Positions 32,310 to 44,278 of a stretch of DNA of 64,000 nucleotides are shown piece after piece. The stretch is taken from positions 2,976,001-3,040,000 of the forward strand of contig JAKZAN010000004.1 in the NCBI GenBank assembly GCA_023053545.1. Direction: 5' to 3'. The position numbers were made by a program, and so were the translations under genes. The first letter of the stretch is position 1. Every line of letters begins with the position of its first letter. The notes beneath the pieces were generated by a model. That model did not search any database. It had not been told where the DNA came from and saw only the letters and a program-made list of their open reading frames with translations. The DNA is from Lepidurus packardi. Its lineage: Eukaryota > Arthropoda > Branchiopoda > Notostraca > Triopsidae.

Positions 32310-33775
32310 GTCAATCTGATTCGTTAATCCGCAGAATTGGTCCCTTTGCTTCCAATCAAGCTCATTATATACCAATTAGAAGCCTCAAGATGTATTTTCC
32401 GCGAATCAGTCCAGCTGTCCTAAGAAAGATAACGTTTAGTAAAAACGACCGTGAAAATTGAAGGGGGAAAAACCTTGTATTGTGTGAACATAACATTTGC
32501 TGTAACTTGTAATGCATAATATATGTTTCTCATAATAGAAGTGGAATCTTTAACCTCAAGATTGCGTCATAATTAAACGTATTACATAACGAAAAAGAGC
32601 GAATACTCAGTTGTGACGTCTATTGGGAATTCTAATTCCCTGAGAAGTTGGTTTTCGATTGGATTTTCCTTTAGCTGCAGGTGGGTCTTATCAGAATGTG
32701 CTATGCGACTCTGAGGTTTTTCCACAAATATAATATTACTGTTTTTTCGAACGGTAATAGGCCATAATCATAATTAGAGACGCACAATATTATAAAAAGT
32801 TAAAAATGTGTAATGTTACCAACAGTTATGACCAAACACCGTTGGGCTATTGGCAATCAAATGTTCGGATTAAAAATATCATTTCAGAGTAAACTTGGGC
32901 ATATACAAACAGCTATAGTGCATAACCAATCCACCTTTTTTCCCCATTAATAATGAATTAGTAACATGCAAATGAAGTTTGCAACTATGTGAAATACGTT
33001 GCCTAAAAATGTGTCCTTTGGTTGTGCACTAGCTGCTAAAATAGCAAAACTTTTGTTTTAAATTGCTTTCAAATCTAACAAGCTGTTTTCGAGAAATCTT
33101 GCTCGGAATGTTCGACGACTTGATTTTGGACATTGTGCTGCTTACAACAAACTGTGGTGACAAGTTGTACTTTTCAGAAGCAAAACAAGCTTACAAACTT
33201 TGCCGGCAATTAGCTATATGCTTCTTTTTTTACTTTCTTACGCAAGGCTTTCGCAAAACACTAACAAACATCAGTGCTTCCTGTGCCTGTTTCGCATCAA
33301 TAAACTAAGGTATACCGGAGCCTTAAGTTACTATATAAGCAAACTTAATAGGAAAGGATCCTGCATTGTTCAATTTAATTTGTTGATAGTGTATGACGCT
33401 GGAGGGGTGCGAACGATTGATAACTGGTGTAACTTTACGCTTTGTTAAAATAAGCTCCCCGTAGTTCTGTTTCATGTACAGGTGCTAAGATTGCAATGCT
33501 CTGTCGGATTCGGTTAAGGATAACGTGCTGGTATATCCCTCAAGAGGAGAATAGGGGCTTCAGGAACAATTGGAAGATTATGTGTGAACTGCGTTCGATG
33601 TAGCGTACAAAGGCCTCATCCTCATTGGGATTGTTCTTCCATTGCTATGGTTCTTTTGTCCACAACAGACTTGTGATTCCGGAAACAATAAGGGATCGTA
33701 CACAGATAATAGCGGTTAGTTCTCTTATGCTGTTTGGCTGTAGAGCATTAGGCAATATACAAAGGCGTAGTTGCA
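32310..33775. other. Intergenic region before GPCR copy 2
   Basis: About 1.5 kb of AT-rich sequence with no convincing exon. Short open frames near 33063-33448 have no protein-like composition. It presumably contains the promoters of the secreted protein (minus) and GPCR copy 2 (plus). Confidence 0.4.
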
Positions 33776-34786
33776 ATGGAAGTAGAAAAGCCAAATTATA
33801 CTTCAACTTTCCAAACATTTGGACCCGTTGCGCAATGGCAAGTGTGGGCTTTGGTGACTTTCTACAGTTTCATGTTATTCGTTGGTGTCTTTGCCAATTC
33901 TACGATTCTATGCTTTCTGAAGTGGAAGCTGAGCTACAATGGCGGTTGGACAGTGATTAACCGCTTGATCGCCTGCCAGGCCTCTACTGGGCTAGAAATG
34001 GCCAGCATTTCGATACCAATGTATCTCTATATGATGATAAGTGGCAATCGGATGCGACTATTGTGCACTGTCTATGAATGGCACTTTTTTTTCGTGTACT
34101 GCTTGACGTACGCCATGATTGTCGTCCTCGGGTACCTCCGGTACGTGTACGTGTTCCATTATCGACAGCTTCAGCACCTCAATGAGAGAACCATCTTCAT
34201 CACTGCCTTAGTAGTCTGGATTTTCTTGGCAGTTCTTTCAATTTGCGTACGATATTTGCTTGAACCTCCACTGAACAAAGGAATTCGCGTTACCATCTGT
34301 GCTACGCAGTACACTACGCCGTTCAAAGACCACTGGGCCCTCCTAATTAGTCCGCATTTTACAAACTTGACTGTCTTTTTCGCGTACGCGAGGATCTTAC
34401 GCAGACTTCGATCTTCTAGTATATCTGATACCGTACTTAGAATTGCACATCGCAAGAGAGTGAACTTAGTAGATGCCAAGACGTCGGCTATAACGATTTT
34501 CATCTTGGAAATTGCTGTTCTAATGTCACAGCTAGCAAATATAGTTGATCCTGCAGTAATACCAGAAGCGTGTTCATTCTTCTTACAAGAGTTCTTCTCC
34601 GTATTTTTCTACTCGTCACATTTTGTACCAGCAGTATTGTACTCCATTAGCCGGCAAGAGATTCGCAGTAGTTTGTGGAAGATTTGTCGACAGATATTCT
34701 GCTGTTCCAATCCAAGCATACGGATTACTGCTGCCAACGTCTATTACGAGCCTCGCGAATTAGTTCCTAGCCAACATTACATCTAA
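33776..34786 (+). CDS. Intronless orphan seven-helix receptor, copy 2
   Basis: A 336-residue single-exon paralogue of the receptor at 29546, similar from end to end (MEVEKPNYTSTFQTFGPVAQ; TM1 with FANSTILCF; TM3 end LGYLRYVYVFHYRQL; TM6 SAITIFILEIAVLMSQL; TM7 end VPAVLYS). The TM3-ECL2 cysteines are kept (LLCTVYEW, TICATQYT). Loops and the C-terminal tail diverge most, as expected for duplicated receptors under selection on the membrane core. Start ATG is at 33776 and stop TAA at 34784. The shared GYLRY in place of DRY shows that the deviation predates the duplication. Confidence 0.82.
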   Translation: MEVEKPNYTSTFQTFGPVAQWQVWALVTFYSFMLFVGVFANSTILCFLKWKLSYNGGWTVINRLIACQASTGLEMASISIPMYLYMMISGNRMRLLCTVYEWHFFFVYCLTYAMIVVLGYLRYVYVFHYRQLQHLNERTIFITALVVWIFLAVLSICVRYLLEPPLNKGIRVTICATQYTTPFKDHWALLISPHFTNLTVFFAYARILRRLRSSSISDTVLRIAHRKRVNLVDAKTSAITIFILEIAVLMSQLANIVDPAVIPEACSFFLQEFFSVFFYSSHFVPAVLYSISRQEIRSSLWKICRQIFCCSNPSIRITAANVYYEPRELVPSQHYI

Positions 34787-34914
34787 TCACTTAGTAAACT
34801 ATGAATTGAAGCGAATCTTCAAAAGAACCAGAAAACACGATTTGAAACTCAAATTTGTAAAGCTAATCGGATGCATAATTTGGATTGTTTATTTGAGAAA
34901 TACAGTCATTTGAA

Positions 34915-36269
34915 TCATCCTCTCCCTTTTTTCTCTAATTTTATTTCGATGATGGGAGGCAGTAGTTTTACTCTTAATTTAATAACGGAACTTCTGTAGG
35001 ACTTACTCAATAATTTGTACAACACATTGTGTAGTCCATCGGTGTAGTACCTCCAATGAGCATTATCTAATACTTGCCATCTATGGCATGCACATTCCAT
35101 TAAAATACGATTATTTCCCTTAAAATTTAATTACAAATTATACCTTCTATTTAGCGTATTAACTGCTGAAGGTGGATGAAGCAAAGCTCGATAACGTCCA
35201 ATTTCAGTTGAAGGTCTTTCTATATGGAATCCGTGATGCTCTAATCTCTGCCAAAGATCATCGTCTTCGCCTCCCCATCTGCATAAATGACAAACTGCAT
35301 TACCATATTAACTTCTTCGTAACGTTAAGCGGTGTTCTTTCCTTACCCCCAGTATGCGTTACTATAACCATTCACGTACTTAAATTGCTCCCAAGTAAAA
35401 GCAATTACCCCACCTACTAAACTTTCGTACGGCAATCTAATTAAATTGTAAAAGAATGTGCGTTACTTTTGTTTCCCTTTAAATCATTAATTTAATCTGC
35501 TAAATTCACAGTCTCTTCAGTCATTTACTCAATTAGGTGTAAATAAACAAGTCGTTTTCGATTAATGTAAGTACGTCAATTTGAAGTAACAAGTTATTTA
35601 AGTGAGTTATTGATTGCAATTTTTACAGTAAATGGCTTAGTTAGAAAGACTTACGTATAGTTCAAGTTGCTAACTGCTACAGATAGGTGGCGAACATTGG
35701 AAAAATTAGAAGAGCAACCATAATGTAACGTGTCCACTTCAGGCACTAAATCGACATCATGAAAAATCAAACACTTGACTCCTGGTTGATCACGATGAAC
35801 TTCATTTGCGCCAATGTTCATTAAACTAGCTTTGTTGAGCAAATCCGTGCCAATTTGCTCAACAATATAGATTAAGTACTGTATTCTTTGCTTATGCAAA
35901 AGTAGCCTTAGATGGTAAAGCAAATCTCGTAAGTTTTCACTACGATTTCGGTACGGAATGATTATAGCTATATTTGGACTCCCATCTTTTGCTCCGTTAC
36001 ACTGTAATTTTCTCCATGATCTCTCTTGTGTTTTCAAAGAAGGTGCAGGGAGACTCAAACGATACTCATAATCTAACAAAAGATATTGTATTTAAATTAA
36101 GTTAAACTAGTTGAAATTGTAATTAACACGTTGCTTTACCGAAATTATCACAGTTGAGTTCTAAAACAGTTTCTTCGCAAAATTTCACTATTAAAAGCTG
36201 CAGAACTATCAGTAAGATCAATTTCAACAAGAAAGAATCCAACTTTTGTCTTAACCACAACCACAACAT
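34915..36269 (-). CDS. Beta-1,4-galactosyltransferase family protein
   Basis: Five exons: 36269-36142, about 36072-35655, 35432-35347, about 35324-35143 and about 35100-34915. A short cytosolic stretch and signal anchor (LLKLILLIVLQLLIVKF) mark a Golgi type II protein. The catalytic domain shows the family landmarks in order: IAIIIPYRNRSENLRDLL, YIVEQIGTDLLNKASLMNIG, the metal-binding FHDVDLVPE, LSVAVSNLNY, GGVIAFTWEQFKYVNGYSNA, and the donor/acceptor loop WGGEDDDLWQRL. Members transfer galactose (or GalNAc in some invertebrates) from UDP-sugar to GlcNAc or xylose. I cannot separate the subfamilies from the sequence alone. Length, about 330 residues, is normal. Confidence 0.9.
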
Positions 36270-36529
36270 GTCTCTAAAGCACCCGAACAAAAATGTTAGG
36301 AAGTTTGCTAGTTTGAGGTCTCGTTAGTCGGCTTCACTTCTGGTTTGCTACGCGTAAGTGATCAAGCATGAATTAGAGATTCAAAGAACTCGACGAAAAG
36401 GCACAAAATTGAAAATGTTTTTTTATTGAAGACCTTACATAGATTAGCCTTAAGGCATACGGAACATTCTGTGTAACATTCTGTGTAACGGAACAGTTTG
36501 TGGTAAAAGTTTGGGAACCATACAAAAAA

Positions 36530-39500
36530 TCAGGATTTCAATTTAAGAGCGTGTTGGAGAAGATTGAGCACATCTTTAGATTCCGCTCCAGTTTCTTTGT
36601 CACCTTTGTCGCGACCCGTAACGTTGGCTTCCAACTGTAACTTTTCTTGTGCCAACGAGTAAATGTTCTCTTCAATGCTGTCTCCGCTTATGAGGCGAAT
36701 AATCTGCACTTCCCTAGAGAAATTAAAGAAAAAATTCCTTTAATAAAGTGCACTGACACATTTGATCTTTTACTTCGTTTGGCCCATGCGATGACAACGA
36801 TCTTCAGCTTGCTTATCATTGTATGGGTTATAGTCAATATCGTGCAAAATGACTTGGTTCGCGGATGTCAAGTTAATTCCCAACCCTCCTGCCCGCGTAG
36901 ATAGCATGAAAATTAGGATGTCGGTATTACTCTCGTATTCATCAATAAGATCCTGCCTATAAAAGGACAAAATCTGTATTAATATCGTAGAATATTTGCT
37001 TTTCTTTCAGCTACACCTTTCGTGGACAGGTGTTCGGCCATCTAAGCGCAAATAATGATATCCTCTTAGCTTTAAATAGTCTTCCAAGACGTCTAATACT
37101 ATGACAAACTGCGAAAAGAGTAGAACTCGATGCCCCATCTCTTGTGCTTTGGGTAAAAGTTGATCCAACATACGACATTTGCCCGACTCCGCCACAACGT
37201 CCAATGATAACGCGAATTCCTGCAAATTCTTCAAAAGTAAAATAAATTAACATACGTTTCGAGTAATCAATAAACAAATAATTAATAAAAGAATTACTAC
37301 ACATTTAATTTAATTTATTTAATATACAAAATAATGTATGAATAAAAAATCATTCTTAGCCCACGGTCGATAACTTAAAATAACAATATAAAATCTTTAA
37401 AAACGATAATAACGAATACTTACTACAATGCATAAAAAAAATAAATTAAAAAATAATTAATTACCTTGTGTGGTACGCAGATCTTGTGGATCTCGAAATC
37501 CGACAGGTAACTCAGATCTTCTTGCACATGTTTTAGCTCATCTTTGGCGTAGCTAGGATCTTTCTTTAAAATACGGGCAATTTTCAACAATTGCGATTCC
37601 GTATAATGGTTTCTCATTAGTAACGGATGATTAGCCATTTTTCTTAATTGCATGACCATGGCGATGCCCTTCTCTGCTTTCACGTCACTCGTTCCGGAGC
37701 TCAACTGGAATATCAAAAGTAAAAAGTGAGAAATTGAGTGGGACTTCTTCTTAGCTTGAAAGTTTTGGTGGCATTGAATCTTACGTTGCTTTTCCCAGCG
37801 ACGAACTTCTTCACTAAATTGTCGTACAGCTTGCGTTGTTCAGGAGTCATAGAAACGGTGATAAGTTGTTCTCGTTTAGCCGGCAAGTCGCGCAACACGT
37901 TCTTTTTTAATCGGCGCAGGAAAAAAGGCTCCAAAATCTGCTTCGCTTGGCCAATTCTATCATTCTCGTATCTGGGCCGGCCATCATCCTCTGAAGTTTT
38001 CTAGGAACACCCAAAAAGTTAATTTCACTTAACAAATTAAGCAAAATTTGTAGGAATTTTTTTCGTACTGGAAACATGGCAAAAACGCGTTTCAATAACT
38101 CTTTTTTGCCTTCAAAAAGTTTGGGCATCACGAATACCAGTAAGGACATGAGTTCAATCAGGTTGTTCTGTAACGGCGTTCCAGTAAGTAGTAACCGCCT
38201 TTCAGCCTTAAAAAATAAAATACAAAAATCAAACTATGTTAAATAAATTCCGAGCTTCAATTTGATAGAAATACTTTAATTTTCATGAGGTTTTCATAGC
38301 GCAGCGACTTCATATTCTTTAGCATGTGTGCTTCATCAAAAACTACGTATTTGAAGGGTATGCGTTTAAACAAAGCACGATCTTCAGGGGAACTCGCTAC
38401 CATTGAATACCTGTAGCATAAATTTGATTTAAAAAAATAATAATAACGTAAAATATAACCTACGAAGACACGACTATATCGAAAGGCTCTAATGTATTGT
38501 TCACATAAGCAATCCGTATTTGCTTTCTGTCCTCTTGAGATCCTTGATAAGCCAAAACGTTGAAAAACGGACACCAAATTGACAATTCTCTTAACCAATT
38601 ATCTAATTAAAAAAATCTTACGAATACTAGGCACGTTTACGAAAATTCAGTCTAAAGTTGAATACACGCTCTTGATGTAAAAATTATTACCTATAGTGGA
38701 CGAAGGGGCGACTACCAAGTGTGGTTGAGTATTTCCTTGGTCTCTTAGATAGGCTAAAAAGGCCAGAGTTTGTATAGTTTTGCCCAGTCCCATTTCATCA
38801 CCTAAAATCCCATTTAATTCTTCGCGGTGCATTAAACTCAGCCAGTGCAAACCGATTAATTGGTATCCAGCCAATTTCAAGCTAAAATGTCAAGACCAAA
38901 GGAAATGTAAAGAAGGTATGTGTGACTCATTTGAATTGGTTTACGTTGCAGGAATGCATTTAGGTTGTTGCAAAACATCCTTTTCGCCCGCAGTCAAGTC
39001 CTGAACAGCTTGAGCTAATCGAGTTCCGATTAACTGACACCGTTTGAGAAGTTTCTCAGTCACTTCTCTCATACTAAGCACTTCTCGTGCGCCGTTCAAC
39101 AAATCAGTGCTCACAGACTTGGAATTCTTCACTTTCCTAACCTAAAACAAAAGTCAAAGCATTAAGTTTTTGAAAAGTTTTAACGTATACAAGCGCATAC
39201 TAAAGTATCCCAGCTGGAAAACGGTCGCAAGTTGACAATTATATCTGCTTTCTTTTTAGAGCAGCCAGGAATTGTTAAGATTTCTTCTGGTTCAGCTGTG
39301 GATAGGAAATCCATGACCATTCTTCGATCTCGCTCCACTAAAGTATCTGACTTCCCTCTGCATTCTTCTTCGGAATCATCACTAAGCGTTAAGAAACGTT
39401 ATGGCCTTTTTCATTTTTACTGTTACTAGTATAAGTTAATTGTTATTGATTCTTGTCTAAGTTACCTGAAATAAACTTTACGTTCTATATTAAAATCGCC

Positions 39501-40590
39501 GTCAAATTCAGCTTCCTCAGCTTCGATTTTCGTCTTCTTATGAGCTACGAGAAACAAAATGAATGTACCAACATTATTTTTTAAATTTTTACACATTTTG
39601 GCTGGATTTAATTGTTTTTCTTACATTGCTTTTTACCTGGTTTGCTATCAGCCGCGAGCTTAAATCGTTGGCCTCGACTAGTAGTAGGCTTTTCAGAGTC
39701 CAACCAGGCATTTGTGGCATCTTCTACACTCCAATCGTGGCGCAGCAAGCAATCTTGCAGTTCCTGTACCATACAATAACAAAAGAATAGTTTAAAAAAA
39801 AGGTAGATTATGGAGAAAAATCATTAAACGAGGCTTTACCATGTCATCTTTGTCAGGAAATGCCTGTTTTAGGAGTCTGAACTTTGAATCTAGGTCGTCG
39901 ACAGACGGTTCTGTACTAGCTTCTTCAGTTTCACTTTCGCTGGAGATTCTTCGTCGTTTGGTGAATCCGACTCTGATGATAGGACTTTCAGCTTCATCTG
40001 CGTCTTCCAGGCTGAATTTTTCAGGTGTTTTCAATACAGCTTTGACATTCACCGGCTGTTTAGTCTGGACGGAGTTTGTACTGCTTTCTGCCTGGTTCTT
40101 GTCTGATTTCTTCGTGACTGGCATCTTTCTTGAGCCTAGGACAGGACTCACCTTTCCATCAACATCGACTACAAATAACGATTACTGGCCTGGTCAACTT
40201 GTTCCAGTTTCATTAATTAATAGGTTAAAATTTACTGTATACTTTTACTAGAAGCAGAAGTGGAACTGGAAGGAGCGACGGAATTTGTACTGTTTTCTGC
40301 TTCGTTCTTGTCTGATTTCTTCATGACTGGCATCTTACTCGAAACAACGACATGACTCACATTTCCATCAACATCAACTAAAAATAACGATCCAATTTAC
40401 TGCCCTGTTTAATTCTGTTCTACTTTATTAATGAATAAATTAAAAGTTACGAACAGGTATAGGTTTTACCGGAAGCAGAAGTGGAAGCATGGGAATTCGC
40501 TTTTGTTTCAAAGCGAAACTTACGTAGGTTTAACTTTGGTTTTTCTTCTTTACTGTTCTCTGATTTTTCTTCTTTCACCATAGTGAACAT
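36530..40590 (-). CDS. SMARCAD1: SNF2-family chromatin remodeler SMARCAD1
   Basis: About sixteen exons, roughly 900-950 residues. The N-terminus is basic/acidic, with a CUE ubiquitin-binding domain split across two exons ([16 protein letters not shown] and [20 protein letters not shown]). A conserved block before the ATPase ([20 protein letters not shown]) matches SMARCAD1/Fun30. Helicase motifs: [19 protein letters not shown]; Ia [50 protein letters not shown]; then [29 protein letters not shown] and [17 protein letters not shown]. The C-terminal tail ends at TGA 36530. The enzyme remodels nucleosomes and assists end resection and heterochromatin maintenance in other animals. I start at ATG 40590 ([13 protein letters not shown]). 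Exons 2 and 3 contain a duplicated segment (see findings). Confidence 0.95.
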
Positions 40591-40824
40591 CGATCTAGTT
40601 AAATTAATTCTAGTCGAAACTCTTGGTTTCTTTTGTTTGGTTTTTATCCTCGCGGTTGTTTCTCGCAAAACAAAAAAGTCACGTGAGCATTTAACAGGCT
40701 GACATCTCGTTGCACTCCCTCAAAGCTAGTAGCCGTTCAGATTTCCTTTCAATATAATGTTTGGAGAATTTTGGCGGGGAAACCTAGATTTGTGAGTTGT
40801 GACCTGATTAGAGATTTTAATTAA
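40591..40824. promoter_or_regulatory. Bidirectional promoter region SMARCAD1/SWSAP1
   Basis: Only 234 bp separate the divergent start codons of SMARCAD1 (minus) and SWSAP1 (plus), so both 5' UTRs and core promoters must lie here. No clear TATA box was seen. Confidence 0.6.
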
Positions 40825-41689
40825 ATGGGTGACTCTCTCCTGAAATTAAGCTTTCCTATTCCCATAAGTATTCCTCTTAAAAGTAGACGTTTTCCCGATA
40901 TTCCGAACTCAAATACTGATGTTTATCGGTCCATTATATTTAGTGAATCCCGGCAATCATCAAAGACGAATTTAAGCTTAGCTTTCCAGGTAAGCTAAAT
41001 ATAACGGTAATTAAGCTAATATCTCTTTAAGGATTAAAAGCTATACATGAAAATTAGGCGGCTGTTAGTTTAACCAACGAAGGAAAGCGAGTAACCTTTA
41101 TTTTACCCAATGCATTATCCGAAATGCCGCAGTTAGTTCATGGAATGCCCCAACCTAATACTACGAATATGAATCGTCTCCAGTTTGTGTAACTTCATTA
41201 CAAGTTCCTTACTGTGCTCTATAACATGGTACTTCTAGCTATCCCGCCAATTATGCAGCTCTAGTCAAGTTTTTGGCCGAGTTTCACCTTCCTAAGACTT
41301 TTGCCAGCCATGCAATTATTCTTTACGGATTAGAACATTTTATTGAATCTCAGTCTCCACTTGCAAAAGGATCTGTTTGCACTTTTGCGAATACCTGCGC
41401 AATTCTAATAGATACAGTGACCCACATAAGTCAAAAACAAGGCACTGCGTATCTTATAGTAAGAAGTTTGAATACATAAAAAATATCGGTCTAAAAATGA
41501 GAAATGAAACTTTAGGTTTGTTGTGAATCAACCAACGCGAGTTTTAAGCAAACAAGCCATAGTTTATTTGACGAAATATGGTCCATCGAAGCCAACCATA
41601 CGCTTTTACGTGATAGCGCACCATTTTTACAAATTAGTTTCACAGAACGGTGCAATCAACTCTTCTTAAGGGACGTAACAGAAATATAA
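40825..41689 (+). CDS. SWSAP1: SWSAP1-like RecA-family ATPase
   Basis: Four exons (40825-40989, 41058-41188, 41239-41458, 41516-41689) encode 229 residues, the same length as human SWSAP1. The order of elements matches: a degenerate P-loop region (SESRQSSKTNLSLAFQAAVS), a strand ending in VTFILPN, the motif LSEMPQLVHGMPQP, LQFVYPANYAALVKFLAEFH, AIILYGLEHFI and CAILIDTVTHISQKQGTAYL. SWSAP1 pairs with SWS1/ZSWIM7 in a RAD51-supporting complex for homologous recombination, chiefly in meiosis. The Walker A lacks a full GxxGxGK, which would imply weak or no ATP hydrolysis. The exon 2 donor was placed at GT|GTAACT because only this keeps the frame (QFVYPAN). Confidence 0.78.
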
Positions 41690-41766
41690 TATGTTTGTAC
41701 TATATTCTATTATGTATTAAAAAAAAAGAACAAAACTATCTGACTAGCTTTGGTTGAAAAAATTAT

Positions 41767-42685
41767 CTACAGATCATCTTCCATTGACGTAAACCAACTG
41801 AGTATGTTTACGGCGCTCTCGACATCAATCCATAAATAGGTCCATAGCTTCGCCTGTAGAATTCCTACAACAATGCCAGCGATGACGTCCAAGATGTAGT
41901 GCCGACCGTATAAAACTCGCGAAACCGAAACGGCCGAAGACCAGAGTAATGCCATGAAGGTGAAAAGAATGGCTGACACTGAAGGCCAGGGCCAAATTGG
42001 GCGAACGCAGGTGAAAAGGAAAGTGATGAGAAATACTCTGGAGGCGTGGCCCGAAGGAAATGAGAACTTATCCGGCCCAAATTGACCCAACATTCCAGGA
42101 AGTCGGCTAGGAGGCCGATGTCGTCGCGTAAACGCTTTGATCATAGCCACGATTATCACATCTAGCAGCAACGCTACGTAAAAAAAAAAAAAGATTAGCC
42201 AATCGCGTCCCGAGAAGTTATAACGATTTTTGTCTAATAAACGGACAAAAAAATGCGAACTTCAATATTTCCAGGAATGTCGAGGAAAAAGATTAAAATT
42301 ACCAAGTAGAAGGTTAGTCATCGTCGCTATGAATGGCTTGCTCTCCGCTAACCATATTACAGCCAAACAGCCTGGAATCCATAGGAAACCATTGCACATA
42401 ATCTAAGAGAAAAGAGAATTAACTTCATAAAAGTTTCAACTTTTATGAATCATTTTTAAGTTTTGGAGGAACTATTACTTCGATTGTGAAGGCTTGGGAC
42501 TGTAAAGCATCTAGAGGAACTTTCTTGGAAACTCGGTTGCAAAATAGCCTCGTTAGTTTGGCATCCCATGCCATTATTTTCTTACAAATAGAAGGCTCAT
42601 CTCGCTTTTCAGGCTCTTCTGAGTAATTTTTTAACGGAAATGCTTGTTTCACAGTTGGAGAAGCTCCTCTACGCTGAGAAGTCAT
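41767..42685 (-). CDS. PLPP6: Polyisoprenoid/presqualene diphosphate phosphatase (PLPP6)
   Basis: Three exons (42685-about 42480, about 42402-42303, about 42178-41767). The N-terminal cytosolic segment (AWDAKLTRLFCNRVSKKVPL) is typical of PLPP6/PPAPDC2. The PAP2 signature follows in order: KAFTRRHRPPSRL (motif 1), FSFPSGHASRVF (motif 2, catalytic His) and SRVLYGRHYILDVIAG (motif 3, nucleophile His). About four membrane segments flank them. Family members dephosphorylate presqualene and isoprenoid diphosphates in the ER. All catalytic residues are present. The gene runs tail-to-tail with SWSAP1, the stops being 77 bp apart, so 3' UTRs probably overlap. Confidence 0.92.
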
Positions 42686-42689
42686 TTTA

Positions 42690-43530
42690 TTTCTATTTTA
42701 AAGTATTTTGTTAATTGCCTAAGTTAGAAAAAAAATCAGTTTTAAACTAAACCGCCTGTGCAATGTTTTTAAATGGAATACCTTGTTAGAGCTTGTGAAG
42801 GAACATATGGCATGGGGGCGTGGCTGCTTTTTGATAGACAGTTTCAATAGATGGCGGTATATGCTTAGAAACGCTTTTTTTTTATTTCAATATTATTTCG
42901 CGCTTTGCGTTGGCAGCGTTGTTTTCCAGCGTGATAAGTTCAATCGTGAAAGGTAGGAAAAACGTGTTTTTATCATGTGATTTGGATGAACTTCACTTTA
43001 CTTCTAGTCCGTTTCTGGGAACGTGGAAGAATGCCATGGGCTGGCATTACAATTAAAAGTTCAAAGGAAGTTCAAGGAAACTAGGACTTGCGGTACGTGA
43101 ATCATTTTCTGTTCTGTTTACCGCTATGTGAAAATCGTTGGTACTGTAAACTCCAATTACCCACCCCTCAGGTTGATCAGGAACATTCCGCGAATTCTTG
43201 GCCCATATTCAGTTTGGTAATCTTGAACAACTTTTACAATTAAGTAGCGACGAAAGCGATGAGTAACTTTGGACTATTTGACGTTTAATTTATTTCTTAG
43301 TATTTAACAATTCATTATTAGTTTATAAGACGAGTTTACATACGCAGGTATATGTGACATTTTAGTATGTATACGTGGCAATGGAAGTGGTTGGTAAGTG
43401 GCTGGCTTCAAAGAAAACATAATCTCAAGTTGACAAACTTGGACTTTTACCATATTTTGATATTGTCCTTTTCTTTCGGTGCAATGAAAACTTTCGGCTT
43501 GCTGGCTTTGTTAGCTTTAAAATCATAAAA
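42690..43530. other. Intergenic region upstream of PLPP6
   Basis: No coding exon recognised. A short T-rich run lies at about 42872-42884. Confidence 0.4.
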
Positions 43531-43534
43531 TAAG

Positions 43535-44278
43535 TTAAATGATGATAGAATTATGTTCTATGAATTGCAGTTCTTTACCAGTTAGCAGTTTGTGACCGTT
43601 TTCATAGGCCTTTTTGTGAGTTTTAGAGCCGTTGGGGTTTGCTATACCAAAACCATAGCCCACTTTGTAAACCGGTAGGTCTTCTAACGGAATGACAGTA
43701 GACGACACTGCAACCATCGCTAAGTAATGACGCATAATTAAAAAATTAAACTGTGTATAATGAATACGAAACCCGTGCATAATTAGCTCTTCTTTAGGTT
43801 TTTTCTGAGAAACAGGAACTCGTTCAGTAAATTAGTCTGACGACGTGGAAAACTATAATTTACGCGTAATAATACACTTCACTAAAGCAAATCGTAATAA
43901 TCTTGCAAGCAAATATTCCTGATACCTCTTTATGTTGCAAAAAATTAAGCAAAATAAGATACGAAATATAAATAAGAAACTTGTAGTCAAGTTACTGCCA
44001 TAATGTGTAAAAATACCGAAACCAAAAGTCATACACTGCTTTAGAACTAGGAATTTTTACGAAATAATACAATAGCAATGTAGCATTGTTATATGGTATT
44101 TTTATTTTTAAAAAATAAGACTGTAAGAATACAAATTTATTACAAGATTTCATAGTGGGCATTTTTTAAAGAACATACCTGGCTGCAACTTTTTGTTGTC
44201 CATTTTCTCGTATTCGATCGGATACGCCATCCCAAAACCAAATAATGCTAAACACAGTAGTAGAACCAAACTCCCCAT
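43535..44278 (-). CDS. Small secreted orphan protein (94 aa)
   Basis: Two exons (44278-44179 and 43719-43535) joined in phase 1 across a 459-bp intron. A clean signal peptide (GSLVLLLCLALFGFGMA) is followed by a mature chain of about 75 residues starting YPIEYEKMDNKKLQPAMVAV. It has no cysteine after the signal, several Lys-Lys pairs (MDNKKLQ, THKKAYE), and a Gly/Tyr-rich middle (YKVGYGFGIANPNGSK). I do not recognise the family. Absence of Cys and presence of dibasic sites would fit a processed peptide precursor, but nothing else supports that. No neighbour suggests a role. Confidence 0.65.

Noticed and set aside
33063-33448. Short frames upstream of GPCR copy 2
   Set aside because: Overlapping, low-complexity and without splice or domain support.
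35172-35420. Plus-strand 82-codon frame
   Set aside because: Shadow of the WGGEDDD exon and its neighbour in the beta4-galactosyltransferase gene on the minus strand.
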